Origin: Vibrionales bacterium SWAT-3
GTDB lineage: Bacteria > Pseudomonadota > Gammaproteobacteria > Enterobacterales > Vibrionaceae
Direction: 5' to 3'
DNA: 64,000 bases
NCBI GenBank assembly: GCA_000169995.1
Contig: AAZW01000018.1
Span: 17,060 to 81,059 of the forward strand
Part shown: piece by piece, positions 10,365 through 20,126 of the stretch
Layout: each line of letters begins with the position of its first letter
Position numbering within the stretch: position 1 is the stretch's first letter
Translations under genes and position numbers: made by a program
Notes under the pieces: model-generated
What the model was told of the DNA's origin: nothing
Database searches by the model: none
The model's input: the letters and a program-made list of their open reading frames with translations, nothing else

Positions 10365-11617
10365 TTCTCAATGTTCTCACCAGCACTAAGACCCTAACAG
10401 GCCGTTTAGCGCTTTTCTTTAGCTTAATGGCGGTGATTGTGACGGCATTTGTCTATGTGGTCTTTATATCCGCACTGTTTTTGTCTGAAGACCGCGTCGG
10501 CGAAAGACGAATCCTGATTGACCGCAATTACGCCGTCAGTCTATTTCAAGCTGGTGAGAGGGGCGAACTAAGAATAGATGAGCTGACCACGGCCTATAAC
10601 GACCCTACCCTCATACCGGAAGAATACTTTAAATTTATAAAAGGCAGAGAAAACTTCCTTGGCGAAGTGGGTCAAGAACCGAATTCACGTATGGTTTATG
10701 TAGGAGAATATTCAGACCAAGGAAAAACCTATCCTATTATTCTACTGTCTGAGATAGACCTTATCGAACTGGATCAAACAGAATCAGTGTACGCGACAAT
10801 GTTTATACTCACGTTGCTTTCTATTCTAATTTTTTGTTTTGGTTCGCTACTTTATCGATTATCGAAACGGCTTATTGAACCATTTAACTCTCTCTCTGCC
10901 CAGCTTGAGTCGAACAAACTCAACCTCAACGAGGAATTTGGAGTGAGTGACGATGCTGCGATTGAATTCCGTCAACTGACCGATCAACTCAATCAATATC
11001 GTCGAGAAATCAACTCACTAATCAAGCGAGAACAAGCCTTTGCACGCTACGCAAGCCATGAATTGAGAACCCCGCTCACCGTTGCACGTGGTGCTAATAA
11101 GCTATTGCTTCGTAGTGATACTAGCGAGTTTCAATCTCGTCAGGTTGAGCGTATTGATGACGCCATCGTTCAGATGTCGGAGATGGTCGATGCCTTGCTT
11201 GGCCTCGTGAGATATGAAAGAAACAGTGACGACGCACCACTACGCTTATTTAGCCAACAAGAACTAGAAGCTATTGTGTCAAAAAGCACTTCACAGGCCT
11301 CTGACAAAGAGGTCGAGATATCATTAGCCGTTGAGTCTGAGCCGACCATTCAAGCCACCAGCGCTATCATGAACATGCTGATTGGTAACCTACTAAGGAA
11401 TGCTATTGCTGCGACCAATAGTGGTACTGTGACAATTACTTTGTCTCAAAACGGCATCACGATTGAAGACCAAGGCGAAGGCTTACAAGATCAATACAAT
11501 CCTAACGGCCACGGTTTAGGGCTACTGATTGTTGATGACCTGTGTCAACGCTATCATTGGGACTTCAAACTGTTCAACCGACCTTGCGGTGGATGCACAG
11601 CTCAAATCACCTTTTAG
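10361..11617 (+). CDS. Two-component sensor histidine kinase
   Basis: A 418-residue membrane kinase that partners the preceding response regulator; it starts at a TTG overlapping that gene's stop (TTGA), so the two are translationally coupled. Membrane helices lie near residues 17-40 and 144-165 and enclose a ~100-residue periplasmic sensor region with no family I recognise. A short linker precedes the phospho-acceptor motif FARYASHELRTPLTVARGAN (His near residue 232). The ATP-binding domain shows NMLIGNLLRNAIAAT (N box), ITIEDQGEGL (G1) and NGHGLGLLIV (G2). The signal is unknown; the neighbouring glycosylation genes hint at envelope stress or cationic peptides. Confidence 0.9.
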   Translation: MILNVLTSTKTLTGRLALFFSLMAVIVTAFVYVVFISALFLSEDRVGERRILIDRNYAVSLFQAGERGELRIDELTTAYNDPTLIPEEYFKFIKGRENFLGEVGQEPNSRMVYVGEYSDQGKTYPIILLSEIDLIELDQTESVYATMFILTLLSILIFCFGSLLYRLSKRLIEPFNSLSAQLESNKLNLNEEFGVSDDAAIEFRQLTDQLNQYRREINSLIKREQAFARYASHELRTPLTVARGANKLLLRSDTSEFQSRQVERIDDAIVQMSEMVDALLGLVRYERNSDDAPLRLFSQQELEAIVSKSTSQASDKEVEISLAVESEPTIQATSAIMNMLIGNLLRNAIAATNSGTVTITLSQNGITIEDQGEGLQDQYNPNGHGLGLLIVDDLCQRYHWDFKLFNRPCGGCTAQITF

Positions 11618-11702
11618 AGCGATCAATATCGAGTGAAAACTTGATGTAGTTGGTTTACAGAGCTAATAACCTGCTAGATACTCGTAAGTCCAATTTGATT
11701 TT

Positions 11703-11730
11703 AAAATGCTGGCTTTTTAGTCAGCATTTT
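11703..11730 (+). terminator. Terminator after the two-component operon
   Basis: The stem AAAATGCTG with CAGCATTTT ends in a T run. It stops only 12 bp before the ATG at 11742, so the next gene's promoter probably overlaps or precedes the hairpin. Confidence 0.7.
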
Positions 11731-11741
11731 TACTAAGTGCG

Positions 11742-12689
11742 ATGAAACTAAATAATAGCCCTGTAACTCAGCATCAATATAACGACCACACTTTTTTCTT
11801 AAAGCGTGACGACCAGCTGCACTCCCATTTTTGTGGCAATAAAGCTCGCAAGTTTATGAAGTTGCTAGAAGACGATCATCCGAACATTACCACCCTGATC
11901 AGCTACGGTTCAGCTCAAGCGAACTCTCTGTTCTCACTTGCGGCATTGGCAAAGATTAAAGGCTGGACACTTGAGTTTTACGTCGACCACCTTCCCGAGT
12001 GGCTACTAGAACGCCCAATCGGCAATTACCGTGGTGCCATCGACCTCGGCGCTAAAGTCATTTCGGTCAAAGAGACAGGCTCTGAACTTCATCCACAAGC
12101 GTATATTGAGCAAGTAAGACAACCAGACTCACAGTGTATCGTGTTACCTGAGGGTGGCCGCTCTCAACTTTCCGAATATGGCGTAAAACAACTGGCAATG
12201 GAAATACTGAGCTGGACTCGCTTTGAAAACCAATACGATTTTGTTGTGGCCCTACCCGCAGGAACTGGCAGTACTGCACTGTACCTTCATAAGCATTTAA
12301 AAATGCACAACATCCCAGTGTTAACCTGTGCTTGTGTTGGTGGCAGTGACTATTTAACGCAGCAATTTAATGAGCTTGGCGAAAGCGAACATCCGCAGAT
12401 ATTACCTCTCCCGAAAAAGCACCACTTTGGTAAACTGTATAAGCAAGACTATCAGACATGGCTAGATCTTCAGGAGCAAACTGACATTGAATTCGATCTG
12501 CTTTATGACCCATTAATGTGGCAATGTTTAGAGCAATGGCAGGCAGATAACCCAACTAAAACCATTATCTATATTCATCAAGGTGGCATCTTAGGCAATG
12601 AATCAATGCTGCCTCGCTATCAGCGTAAGTATCCTGATATCAGAACAAGTCGTTCTAACAGCGATGGCTGCGCATCCCCTGCTTGGTAA
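11742..12689 (+). CDS. PLP-dependent deaminase / D-cysteine desulfhydrase family
   Basis: A 315-residue fold-type II pyridoxal-phosphate enzyme of the ACC deaminase/D-cysteine desulfhydrase family. FFLKRDDQLHSHFCGNKARK holds the expected Schiff-base lysine in GNKARKF near residue 38. The phosphate-cup segment is VALPAGTGSTALYL near residue 170, and YIHQGGILGNES near residue 283 is the C-terminal family motif. Known members convert D-cysteine to pyruvate, H2S and ammonia, or ACC to 2-oxobutyrate. The short form here is the one common in marine gammaproteobacteria, so substrate is uncertain and ACC activity should not be presumed. Single gene between two terminators. Confidence 0.85.
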   Translation: MKLNNSPVTQHQYNDHTFFLKRDDQLHSHFCGNKARKFMKLLEDDHPNITTLISYGSAQANSLFSLAALAKIKGWTLEFYVDHLPEWLLERPIGNYRGAIDLGAKVISVKETGSELHPQAYIEQVRQPDSQCIVLPEGGRSQLSEYGVKQLAMEILSWTRFENQYDFVVALPAGTGSTALYLHKHLKMHNIPVLTCACVGGSDYLTQQFNELGESEHPQILPLPKKHHFGKLYKQDYQTWLDLQEQTDIEFDLLYDPLMWQCLEQWQADNPTKTIIYIHQGGILGNESMLPRYQRKYPDIRTSRSNSDGCASPAW

Positions 12690-12717
12690 TGGTTCAAATC
12701 TCCTAAACCTGTTATTC

Positions 12718-12751
12718 AAACAATCACAGTGACGGCTTACTGTGATTGTTT
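12718..12751 (+). terminator. Terminator after the PLP enzyme gene
   Basis: A 13-bp perfect stem (AAACAATCACAGT with ACTGTGATTGTTT) around an 8-base loop, followed by a T-rich stretch. Confidence 0.8.
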
Positions 12752-12891
12752 CTTTCGTTTAAGTATCTTTTCATTTCAGACAACTGCCCTTCTTGCTTTA
12801 CCCATCAAAGCCAAACTGACAATCTGGCGAGAATCATAACGTTATCTATACTTTCCATTGGATTGCCACTCGTCACCTGAAGGATTAACGT

Positions 12892-13629
12892 ATGCGAGCA
12901 CTTACTACACTAGGTCTGTTTTCAGTTTTACTTCCCTTTTCAGCAATTTCTGGAGAAAACGTCACTTACCAAGTTGACGGTATGGACTATGAAGGTTATT
13001 GGAGTGAAGCCAGTGACCAAGCCCCTTTGGTGTTGCTAATACACGATTGAGATGGATTAACTGATTACGAAAAGAAGCGTTCTGAGATGCTCAACGAACT
13101 CGGTTACAACGTGTTCGCTATCGACCTATTTGGTAAAGGTATCCGCCCAACCGAAGTGAAAGACAAAAAGCAGCACACGGGCGAATTGTATAAAGACCGT
13201 GAAAAAATGCGTGCGCTACTCAACGCTGGAGCCATGGAAGCGAAAAGACTTGGCGGTAACTTAGATAACAACGTAATGATGGGATACTGTTTCGGCGGAG
13301 CCGCTGTATTGGAAGCCGCTCGTGCTGGGATTCCTTCGAAGGCTTACGTCACCTTCCATGGCGGTTTATCAACACCAAAAGGTCAAGACTACTCGCAGAC
13401 TAAAGCTCCAGTTGTCGTGTTCCACGGAACGGCAGATGCCATGATCTCAATGCAAGATTTTGGCAACCTCGCCGCTGAACTCGAATCAGCCAAAGTACCT
13501 CATGAAATGATCACCTACAGTGGTGCTCCACATGCGTTTACCGTGTTCGGATCCAATAATTACCAAAATGAAGCTGACCAAAAGTCGTGGGAACGATTCA
13601 CGCATGTGTTAGAAACCACCACTCGATAA
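12892..13629 (+). pseudogene. Dienelactone hydrolase family protein, in-frame TGA
   Basis: Encodes a secreted alpha/beta hydrolase of the dienelactone hydrolase family, 245 residues if read through. It begins MRALTTLGLFSVLLPFSAIS, a good signal peptide, and reaches LVLLIHD, where codon 53 (13048-13050) is TGA. The same frame continues at once as DGLTDYEKKRSEMLNELGYN; family members usually have HDWDGL or similar, so a single TGG-to-TGA change explains the stop. Downstream, MMGYCFGGAAVLEAAR carries the nucleophile Cys and GAPHAFTVFG the catalytic His. Reinitiation at the ATG at 13087 would give 180 residues without signal peptide or first strands, probably inactive. Confidence 0.85.
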
Positions 13630-13647
13630 GCCGCAACACTCAAACCA

Positions 13648-13683
13648 AATTAGCCCATGCTTAATAGCAAGCATGGGCTAATT
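13648..13683. terminator. Bidirectional terminator between convergent genes
   Basis: A 15-bp perfect stem (AATTAGCCCATGCTT with AAGCATGGGCTAATT) and a 6-base loop. It lies between the hydrolase pseudogene and the convergent dadA pseudogene. Confidence 0.85.
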
Positions 13684-13706
13684 CGTATGACCAAGTATTT
13701 GATGAA

Positions 13707-14960
13707 CTACATGTATCGATGGATACTCAAGTCGTCTGCTTTTATATCGCAATCAGAACCACTGACCACACTCGCTAGTAGCTTTCCTGAACCACATGCC
13801 ATCGTCCACCCCAGAGTCCCGTGACCAGTATTGGTAAATAGATTCTTAATTGGCGTCTTTCCGATGATAGGCGTGCCATCTGGCGTCATCGGCCTTAATC
13901 CTGTCCAGTATTCTGCCTTAGAGAAGTCTCCCGCTTGTGGGAAAAGATCTTTAATCACCATATCAATTGTAGCTTTGCGTTTTTCTGGAATAAGGTAATT
14001 GAAACCAGCAAGCTCTGCCGTCCCTGCAATACGAATTCGGTCATCGAAACGAGTCATCGCCACCTTATAGGTTTCATCCATAACCGTTGATGTTGGTGAC
14101 TTATCCGCACTCACGATGGGCAGTGTCAAAGAGTAGCCCTTCACTGGATAAACAGGAATCGATAAGTCCACTTGCTTGAGCAGTTCACGAGAGTAGCTTC
14201 CCGAAGCCACCACATAAGCGTCCGCTCTAAATTCACCTTGAGTTGTCGTAATGCTCTCTATGGTTTGGTTATGATGATTCAAACTCACCACTTCAGTATC
14301 AAACACGAACTGAACGCCTAGCGCCTTGGCTTTCTCAGTCAGGGCTAAACAGAATTGGTGGCAATCACCGGTTTCATCATCAGGTTAATATAAACCGCCC
14401 ACCAGCTTGCCTTTCACGTCAGCTAAGCCCGGTTCCACCGACAGGCACTGCTCCACACCAAACAAAGAGTGCTCGATGCCGCTTTCTGTTAGTAGCTTCA
14501 TATCCTGCTGAATCGCATCCAGTTGTTTCTCGCTTCTGAATACCTGCAGGGTACCTTTCTGCCTGCCCTCGTATGCCAAATTTTCACTGGTTCGAAGGTG
14601 GGTTAGACAGTCTCGGCTGTAGTTTGCCACTCTCAACATCCGTGACTTATTCACGGCGTATTTAGCTTCGTTACAATTGGCGAGCATCTTTGTCGCCCAA
14701 GAAACTAAATCAGGGGAAAGTGACGGCTTCACTTTCAAGGGAGCATGCTCTTGGGTGAGCCATTTCATCGCTTTCAATGGAATACCCGGCGCCGCCCATG
14801 GTGATGAATAACCGTAAGAAATTTGCCCGGCATTCGCAAAACTGGTCTCTTTACCACTGCTATCTTGGCGGTCGATAACCGTCACCGAGTGGCCCTCTTT
14901 CGCCAGATACCAAGCACTAGTCAAGCCAATCACACCGCTGCCAATTACAATTACTTCCAT
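13707..14960 (-). pseudogene. dadA: D-amino acid dehydrogenase, in-frame TAA
   Basis: An FAD-dependent DadA-type oxidoreductase that deaminates D-amino acids (D-alanine) and passes electrons to quinones. The start MEVIVIGSGVIGLTSAWYLA is the Rossmann dinucleotide fold with GxGxxG, preceded by GGGGAAGAG. At codon 192 (14387-14385) the frame reads GGLY then TAA, and continues in the same frame as PDDETGDCHQFC; relatives have GGLYLPDDETGDC, so TTA changed to TAA. The rest runs to the stop at 13707, including GLRPMTPDGTPIIGKT and NTGHGTLGWTMACGSGKLLA. Full length would be 417 residues. No indel is needed. The two fragments should be inactive without readthrough. Confidence 0.87.
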
Positions 14961-15238
14961 TCTCTTCCCCTAATACCCGACACAGCAAAACATGCCGAAC
15001 ACTGCTGTCTTTTTCAAACTACCTTCGTTAATAATTTGTAACTTATTCAGCACGCGTTGACTTAACAATGCATACAGTGTTGATAAAAAATCAATTCACT
15101 AGTAAATCTAAATATGAGCTTTGGAAGTGTGATATTGGAGAGGTATAGAGCGACCTGATAATCAGTGAAAGTTAACTTACAGAAAATATAAAGAAAGCGA
15201 CTCTCTTGAGCCGCTTTGGGGTTGTTTAGCATTGGTTT

Positions 15239-18200
15239 CTAGTAAAAATCACTATACAAAATCGGTGTCACAGGAGGGAATTCAATAGGCTGCCAACGAT
15301 CATTGAATGTATATTTGGCGTAGAGCATAAAATGGTTTGGTGTGTAAAACTCCGAGCGCTGTAAATCTAACAAAGCACCTAAATACCAACGCTTACTCAC
15401 GCGTTTTTCAACAGCCGCTTGAAAAGAAGAACCAAAGCCCCCACCCGATTCAGACGTACCATTTGGGCTCAGATAAGGTGCATCTTCTTGCGTCCATGAA
15501 TTGGAAATAGAGCCACTTAATAAATATGACCAAGTGTTGTCGTATCGACCGTAGTAATTGACAGGTAACGAAACCGACAGATAACTTTGCGGGCTGTAGT
15601 ATCCACCATGGCCCAGCGAATACTCACCAAGATTTTTATCATATCCAAGGTAGATCAGGTTTGTGCCAATACTCAAGCGCTGGTGATCATTAGAGATTAA
15701 CTTGTAATAAGCGCCGCCAAGAATACCAAGTCGATTGTTATCCTCAACACTTTCGCCCGTAAGCGTGTGGTACTGAAGGCTACTCCAAAAACCATAAGGT
15801 CCTCCAATATCCCAACTCGTATTGAATTTAACTCCCGTTCTTACAACACCTCCCCATTTAGTTCCCTCCGGGTCTGGCGTTTCAAGAGACAGCAACGAGT
15901 ACTTGGGGACTGACATGCCCGCATAAGAAAGTGTGCTGCTTGTTTCTGGACGACGAGAAGCAACCGCCGTCCAACCGAACTGCCCTAAGCCACCCTCAAT
16001 ACTAACACCACCAACCCAAGTCGTGTGGTCAAAACCTACTGGTGTTGTACCTATATCAGCCCTCCAGTTTTTAGCTTGCCAACCAATCCCCAAAGCCATG
16101 CCAGATGCGCTATTTTGAAAGGAGGTAACTTCTTGATTCGTTGACTTGTCATAATACTCAAGGTCACCTGAATCTATTGACACATAATCAGCCCTAAGCA
16201 ACAGGTGGCCTTCCCATTTTTCAATAGGCAACCTAGCTTCAATCGGTACTTGATTTGATTGATTTTGGCCATCCCGAGCACTGTAATCCCAACCAATAAT
16301 AATGTGACCATCACTACGGTCATGTAACGCATCTAAATCCGATTTAACATTACGAGTTAACCAATAATCATCACTTTCATTGTACAATTCTCGTAGCGTG
16401 GGAGTTAGCGTTTCTAAAGTGCCTTGTTGACTCGTTTTTTCTATTCGGTCACTGTTCAATGCTTGATAAGCTCTCTCTTCCGCTAGTGACCACTGGCGAT
16501 TTTCCATCGCAATTGCCATTCCGTCTCGGTATTCAAGTGCGCCCGCATCTGCCTTAGTATCTAGTAACGCATTGAGCTGATTTGCATCCTGCACATTGCC
16601 TTGTTGATTAAATACAGTCGCCGTTGTCATCAATTGTGATGCCGATAACACGTCAGCCTTTTGGCTCAGAATAGGACGATATTGGTCATAGACAGCGGTA
16701 TCTCCACTCATAGCACTGGTACGCAGCATACCAATTTCAGCTTGGGTTTTGTAAGGTTCAGGCTCTGACAATACCCGACTGTAAAGCGCTAAAGAACGAT
16801 CTAAGTTTTCATTTTCTAGCACTAAGTCAGCCTCAGACAAAATACGTCGAGTTCTGAGTTCATCAAACTGTATAAATTCTGATGCAGTAAATTCTTGCGC
16901 ATCAAAACTCGGAGCCAATCCATTAAACCAAGCATCAAAATCTTCAAATTTATTCAAACTAACCACCAACTCACCGTAAGCGAGTTGCTCATCAGTAGAA
17001 ATAAGTGAAGACGAATCAATGCTCCTGTAAATCCTATCCGCCTCTTCGGTTTCACCAACATCAACCCAAGCGCTAGCAATACGAGATAATGGTTGAACTT
17101 GACCTTGATATTGGACTTCTAGATCCCTTAATTTTTTTGAGACCGATTTAGGTGATTGCTGGTAACGTATTTCGATACCCTGAAGCTCAGAGTCTAACTT
17201 TAACCGGGTAAGGTTTCGCTGCATTGAACTGGTTATATCTTGTTGTGGAACACTTTCTAGTTCAACAATGGCTTGGGTAACTCTCAAGCTCTGTGCAAGA
17301 TACAGTGCATAAGCGAACTTCATCTCAGGATCTGAGGTATCTTTCGCCCAATCTTCCATCAATTGATCTGCACGAGATTTATTCCCCATAGAACGCACAA
17401 CGCCTGCAATATCTAATCTAAGCCAAGGAGAGCTCGGGGTTAATTGGATTAACGCTTCGACAGACTCAGCCATCGCCTTGTCATCATTATTAGCAATGGC
17501 GTCTCTTAAGCGAATCAGAATAATCTCAGAATCAATACTGCTAATTTTTTCTTCAACTACTAGCTTCTGAGCTGAGGAGTATTGATTAGCCACTTCTCTA
17601 GCTTCATGCCAATCCCCTTGATAAATCTCAACGTCTAGTCTTCCACGCAACGCCGAACCATTCAGCGAATCAAGCGACAAAGCCTGTGAGTAAGCCTTGT
17701 CAGCGGACGAATACTTTTTTTCCTCAAGGAAGAGAGCAGCTAGAGCGACAAAAGCATATGGTTGTGTATTATCTAGCGCTATCGCCTTACGGTATAAACG
17801 TTCAGCGTCTCCAAGTTCTCCTCTGGCTAACTGGAGATCTCCCTGATCTAAAAATGCCCAATACTGAGATGTTTCAACCAACGTAGTCCATTTAGAAGAA
17901 GTATCTGGGTTCTTATCCAATAATTGAGCTTGCTTGAAATACTCAAGTGCTTTTTGTTGTTGCCCCTTTCGCAGGTAGACTTTCCCCATCCCTCCTAAAA
18001 TCTCCGGGTCATTGGGACGCGTGGTAATGGCATAACGCAACTGCGCTTCTGCTTGATCAGTTTTCCCCAGTTCGAGTAGCTCTAACCCTTTTAGCTTTGC
18101 AAGGTAAGTAGGGTCTTTACGTAACTCTTGTTCTTGGATCCAACGCTTCTTAGCCGCTTGATTTGCTTTTTGAATCTCTAAGTCTGAAGGGTAGTAACTC

Positions 18201-19026
18201 GCGAGGACTGCATATTGCTCCGTCACTTGCTTTGAAATAGGTAATTGATCTAAAGCTCTTAACCAAGAAGTGGCAGCACTCGTTCCTACAATAGGAGCCA
18301 ACGCCAGTTCTCGATACGTATCCAAAATCCAAAGGTCACCCGGGTCTACTTTTCGTATATGGTTTGCCAATGCAAGCTGAAATTGAGGAACTCCTGGGTA
18401 ATCAGCATTAAGATGTTCAAGTCCAATCTTCACTTTATCCCAGTTATCATCCAGGTTGGCTTGCAGTTGCAAGTATTCGAGTTCAAGCGCAGCAGAAGGC
18501 ATGCCGGTAGAAAAATAGTTTGGTAAGCTTTGATGGCTTCTACATAACGACCTGATTTAGCCAATAACCTTGCTCGCTGATAATCAGCTCGCTTTTCACC
18601 TTGAATGGCTAATATCGAAGACAGAGACTGGGTTTGCGGTGAGTTAGGAGCAATGTCTTTTAAGCGCTCGTAGCTTTGCTCTGCTAATTCAGGCTGCTTA
18701 CGTTTCAAGAACATCGTTCCTTGATAGTAAAGCCCAGACAAGTTGGCTCTTTCAATAGCAAACAGCCTTTGCAGAGTACTTTCTACAATATCGTCACGAC
18801 CAATTGCGTCTGCAAGCTTTAGCTGTTTGATTAGCCAATCCACAGAATCAACTCGTTCAAGAGAAGAAGATAACTGAACCAACTGGACTGGCTGATAAAC
18901 CAACTCACGCTCCGCCTCAGATAGGGGTCTAGAGTCAACACCAACCGCCAGCGCTGTGCCAACAAAAAAAATACCACTCGCGACAATAACGGGAGCTAAC
19001 CAATAAGAACCTATCCTTACTGACAT
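15239..19026 (-). pseudogene. bcsC: Cellulose export porin, -1 frameshift
   Basis: BcsC carries cellulose across the periplasm and outer membrane through a TPR scaffold and C-terminal beta-barrel. The 5' part (19026 to 18430, ATG overlapping the bcsZ stop) has a signal-anchor-like N-terminus and TPRs as far as EAIKAYQTIF. There a T run of five appears where six are needed to continue as STGMPSAALELEYLQLQ, and the frame is lost near 18510. The second frame (to 15239) supplies ~1090 residues of TPRs and a barrel ending ILYSDFY with an aromatic C-terminus, as outer-membrane proteins do. Restoring one T gives about 1,262 residues. A homopolymer base-call error is a serious alternative to a real mutation. 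Confidence 0.85.
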
Positions 19027-20126
19027 TGCTTACCCCATGTAGGTTGCAACTCACCATGTTCGCCAAATCGGAAGCGTTCGTTGTGCCAACCAAGACCAAA
19101 TAAGCTCAACACATTGTCGTAATAATGATCGTTCCTGCTCGTCACTAGTTCATTTTGAGCGCGAGTAGCCTGTGCTTCAAGAAGATTGGAATAATCCATT
19201 GAAGTAAGCAAAGGTAACGCGGCAGCTGAAAAGCCGGCGCTACCTGATTGAGAATACTTACCTGTTTCTGTATCGACCTCACGTGGTGGCGCGCCTAACC
19301 GCTCAATAGCGGTAGCAAACGGCTCCATTTTCTTAACTAATTGTTCTTTCTCTTTATTTTTTTCATTGAGCATACCGACCCACAAGTATGTTCGAATTGC
19401 GTTATAGCTCCCAATTGGCCCTGTGACTTTGTCTACATTAAATCGTTTGCCATTCAAAGTTACCCAATCAGGACTAAAACCCGCAGTCAATGTTTGGCTA
19501 AGTATCAAAGTACTCGATTGGTACATTGAATCCCACGAGTATTGTGGATAGAGCTCTTTCATCCGAGCGATCAACTGTAAAGGAACGTAGCTAGGGTTCA
19601 AACGATAACCGCCTTTACCAAGATCAAAGCCTTTTGGAGCTGGAAGCAAAGTCGTCCCAACACCTGCTATATGAACCGACTCTTCTCTCAATATACGAGC
19701 GGCTAATAGGTGCCCTAATGACTGATAGTAATAGTTGTTCCATAAACGTCCTGCTTCGCCCAGCGCATAAGCAATCCACAAATCAGAATCTGAAGCTGGG
19801 TTTGTATCGAGTATGCCAAACTGCCCATCAAGTCTTTTTCCCCACAACCACGCAGGTAACCTAGCCGTTAAATCACCGCCAGCTAGATTCGCTTGTGTCC
19901 ATTTCAATACTTGATCAAATGCCTGCTGGTCATTAGCTACCAACGCAAAGAACAAAGCATAAGACTGACCTTCAGACGTAGTGATCAAACGTTCATCACT
20001 ACCATCAATTACTCGCCCATTCTCAATATATATTGACTTGAAATTGCTCCATAGAGGCCACTCACATGTGGCAGCCATAAGCTGAGGAGACAGTAAGAGC
20101 GACAACAATAATATTAACTTCTTCAT
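19017..20126 (-). CDS. bcsZ: Periplasmic endo-1,4-beta-glucanase (GH8)
   Basis: A 369-residue glycoside hydrolase family 8 cellulase that trims cellulose in the periplasm during export. The signal peptide MKKLILLLSLLLSPQLMAA is followed by CEWPLWSNFKSIYIENGRVI. The catalytic acid lies in TTSEGQSYALFFAL (Glu near residue 52) and NPASDSDLWIAYALGEAG holds the conserved Asp residues. Length matches E. coli BcsZ (368). Its ATG overlaps the ancestral bcsB stop (ATGA) and its own stop overlaps the bcsC ATG by 10 bases, so it lies in mid-operon and appears intact although both neighbours are damaged. Translation may fall because bcsB now ends 135 bases earlier. Confidence 0.95.
   Translation of the reverse strand: MKKLILLLSLLLSPQLMAATCEWPLWSNFKSIYIENGRVIDGSDERLITTSEGQSYALFFALVANDQQAFDQVLKWTQANLAGGDLTARLPAWLWGKRLDGQFGILDTNPASDSDLWIAYALGEAGRLWNNYYYQSLGHLLAARILREESVHIAGVGTTLLPAPKGFDLGKGGYRLNPSYVPLQLIARMKELYPQYSWDSMYQSSTLILSQTLTAGFSPDWVTLNGKRFNVDKVTGPIGSYNAIRTYLWVGMLNEKNKEKEQLVKKMEPFATAIERLGAPPREVDTETGKYSQSGSAGFSAAALPLLTSMDYSNLLEAQATRAQNELVTSRNDHYYDNVLSLFGLGWHNERFRFGEHGELQPTWGKQCQ

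Noticed and set aside
13048..13050. TGA read as selenocysteine
   Set aside because: Family members have Trp or another ordinary residue here, the catalytic Cys is elsewhere, and I saw no obvious SECIS-like hairpin directly downstream.
13087..13629. A separate 180-residue hydrolase gene starting at 13087
   Set aside because: The same frame continues upstream through one TGA to a signal peptide and the first strands of the fold. The shorter start has no family support and only marks the intact remainder of a broken gene.
18500..18520. Programmed frameshift in bcsC
   Set aside because: BcsC is not known to use one, and there is no slippery heptamer with a downstream structure that I could recognise. 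Plain deletion or sequencing error is simpler.
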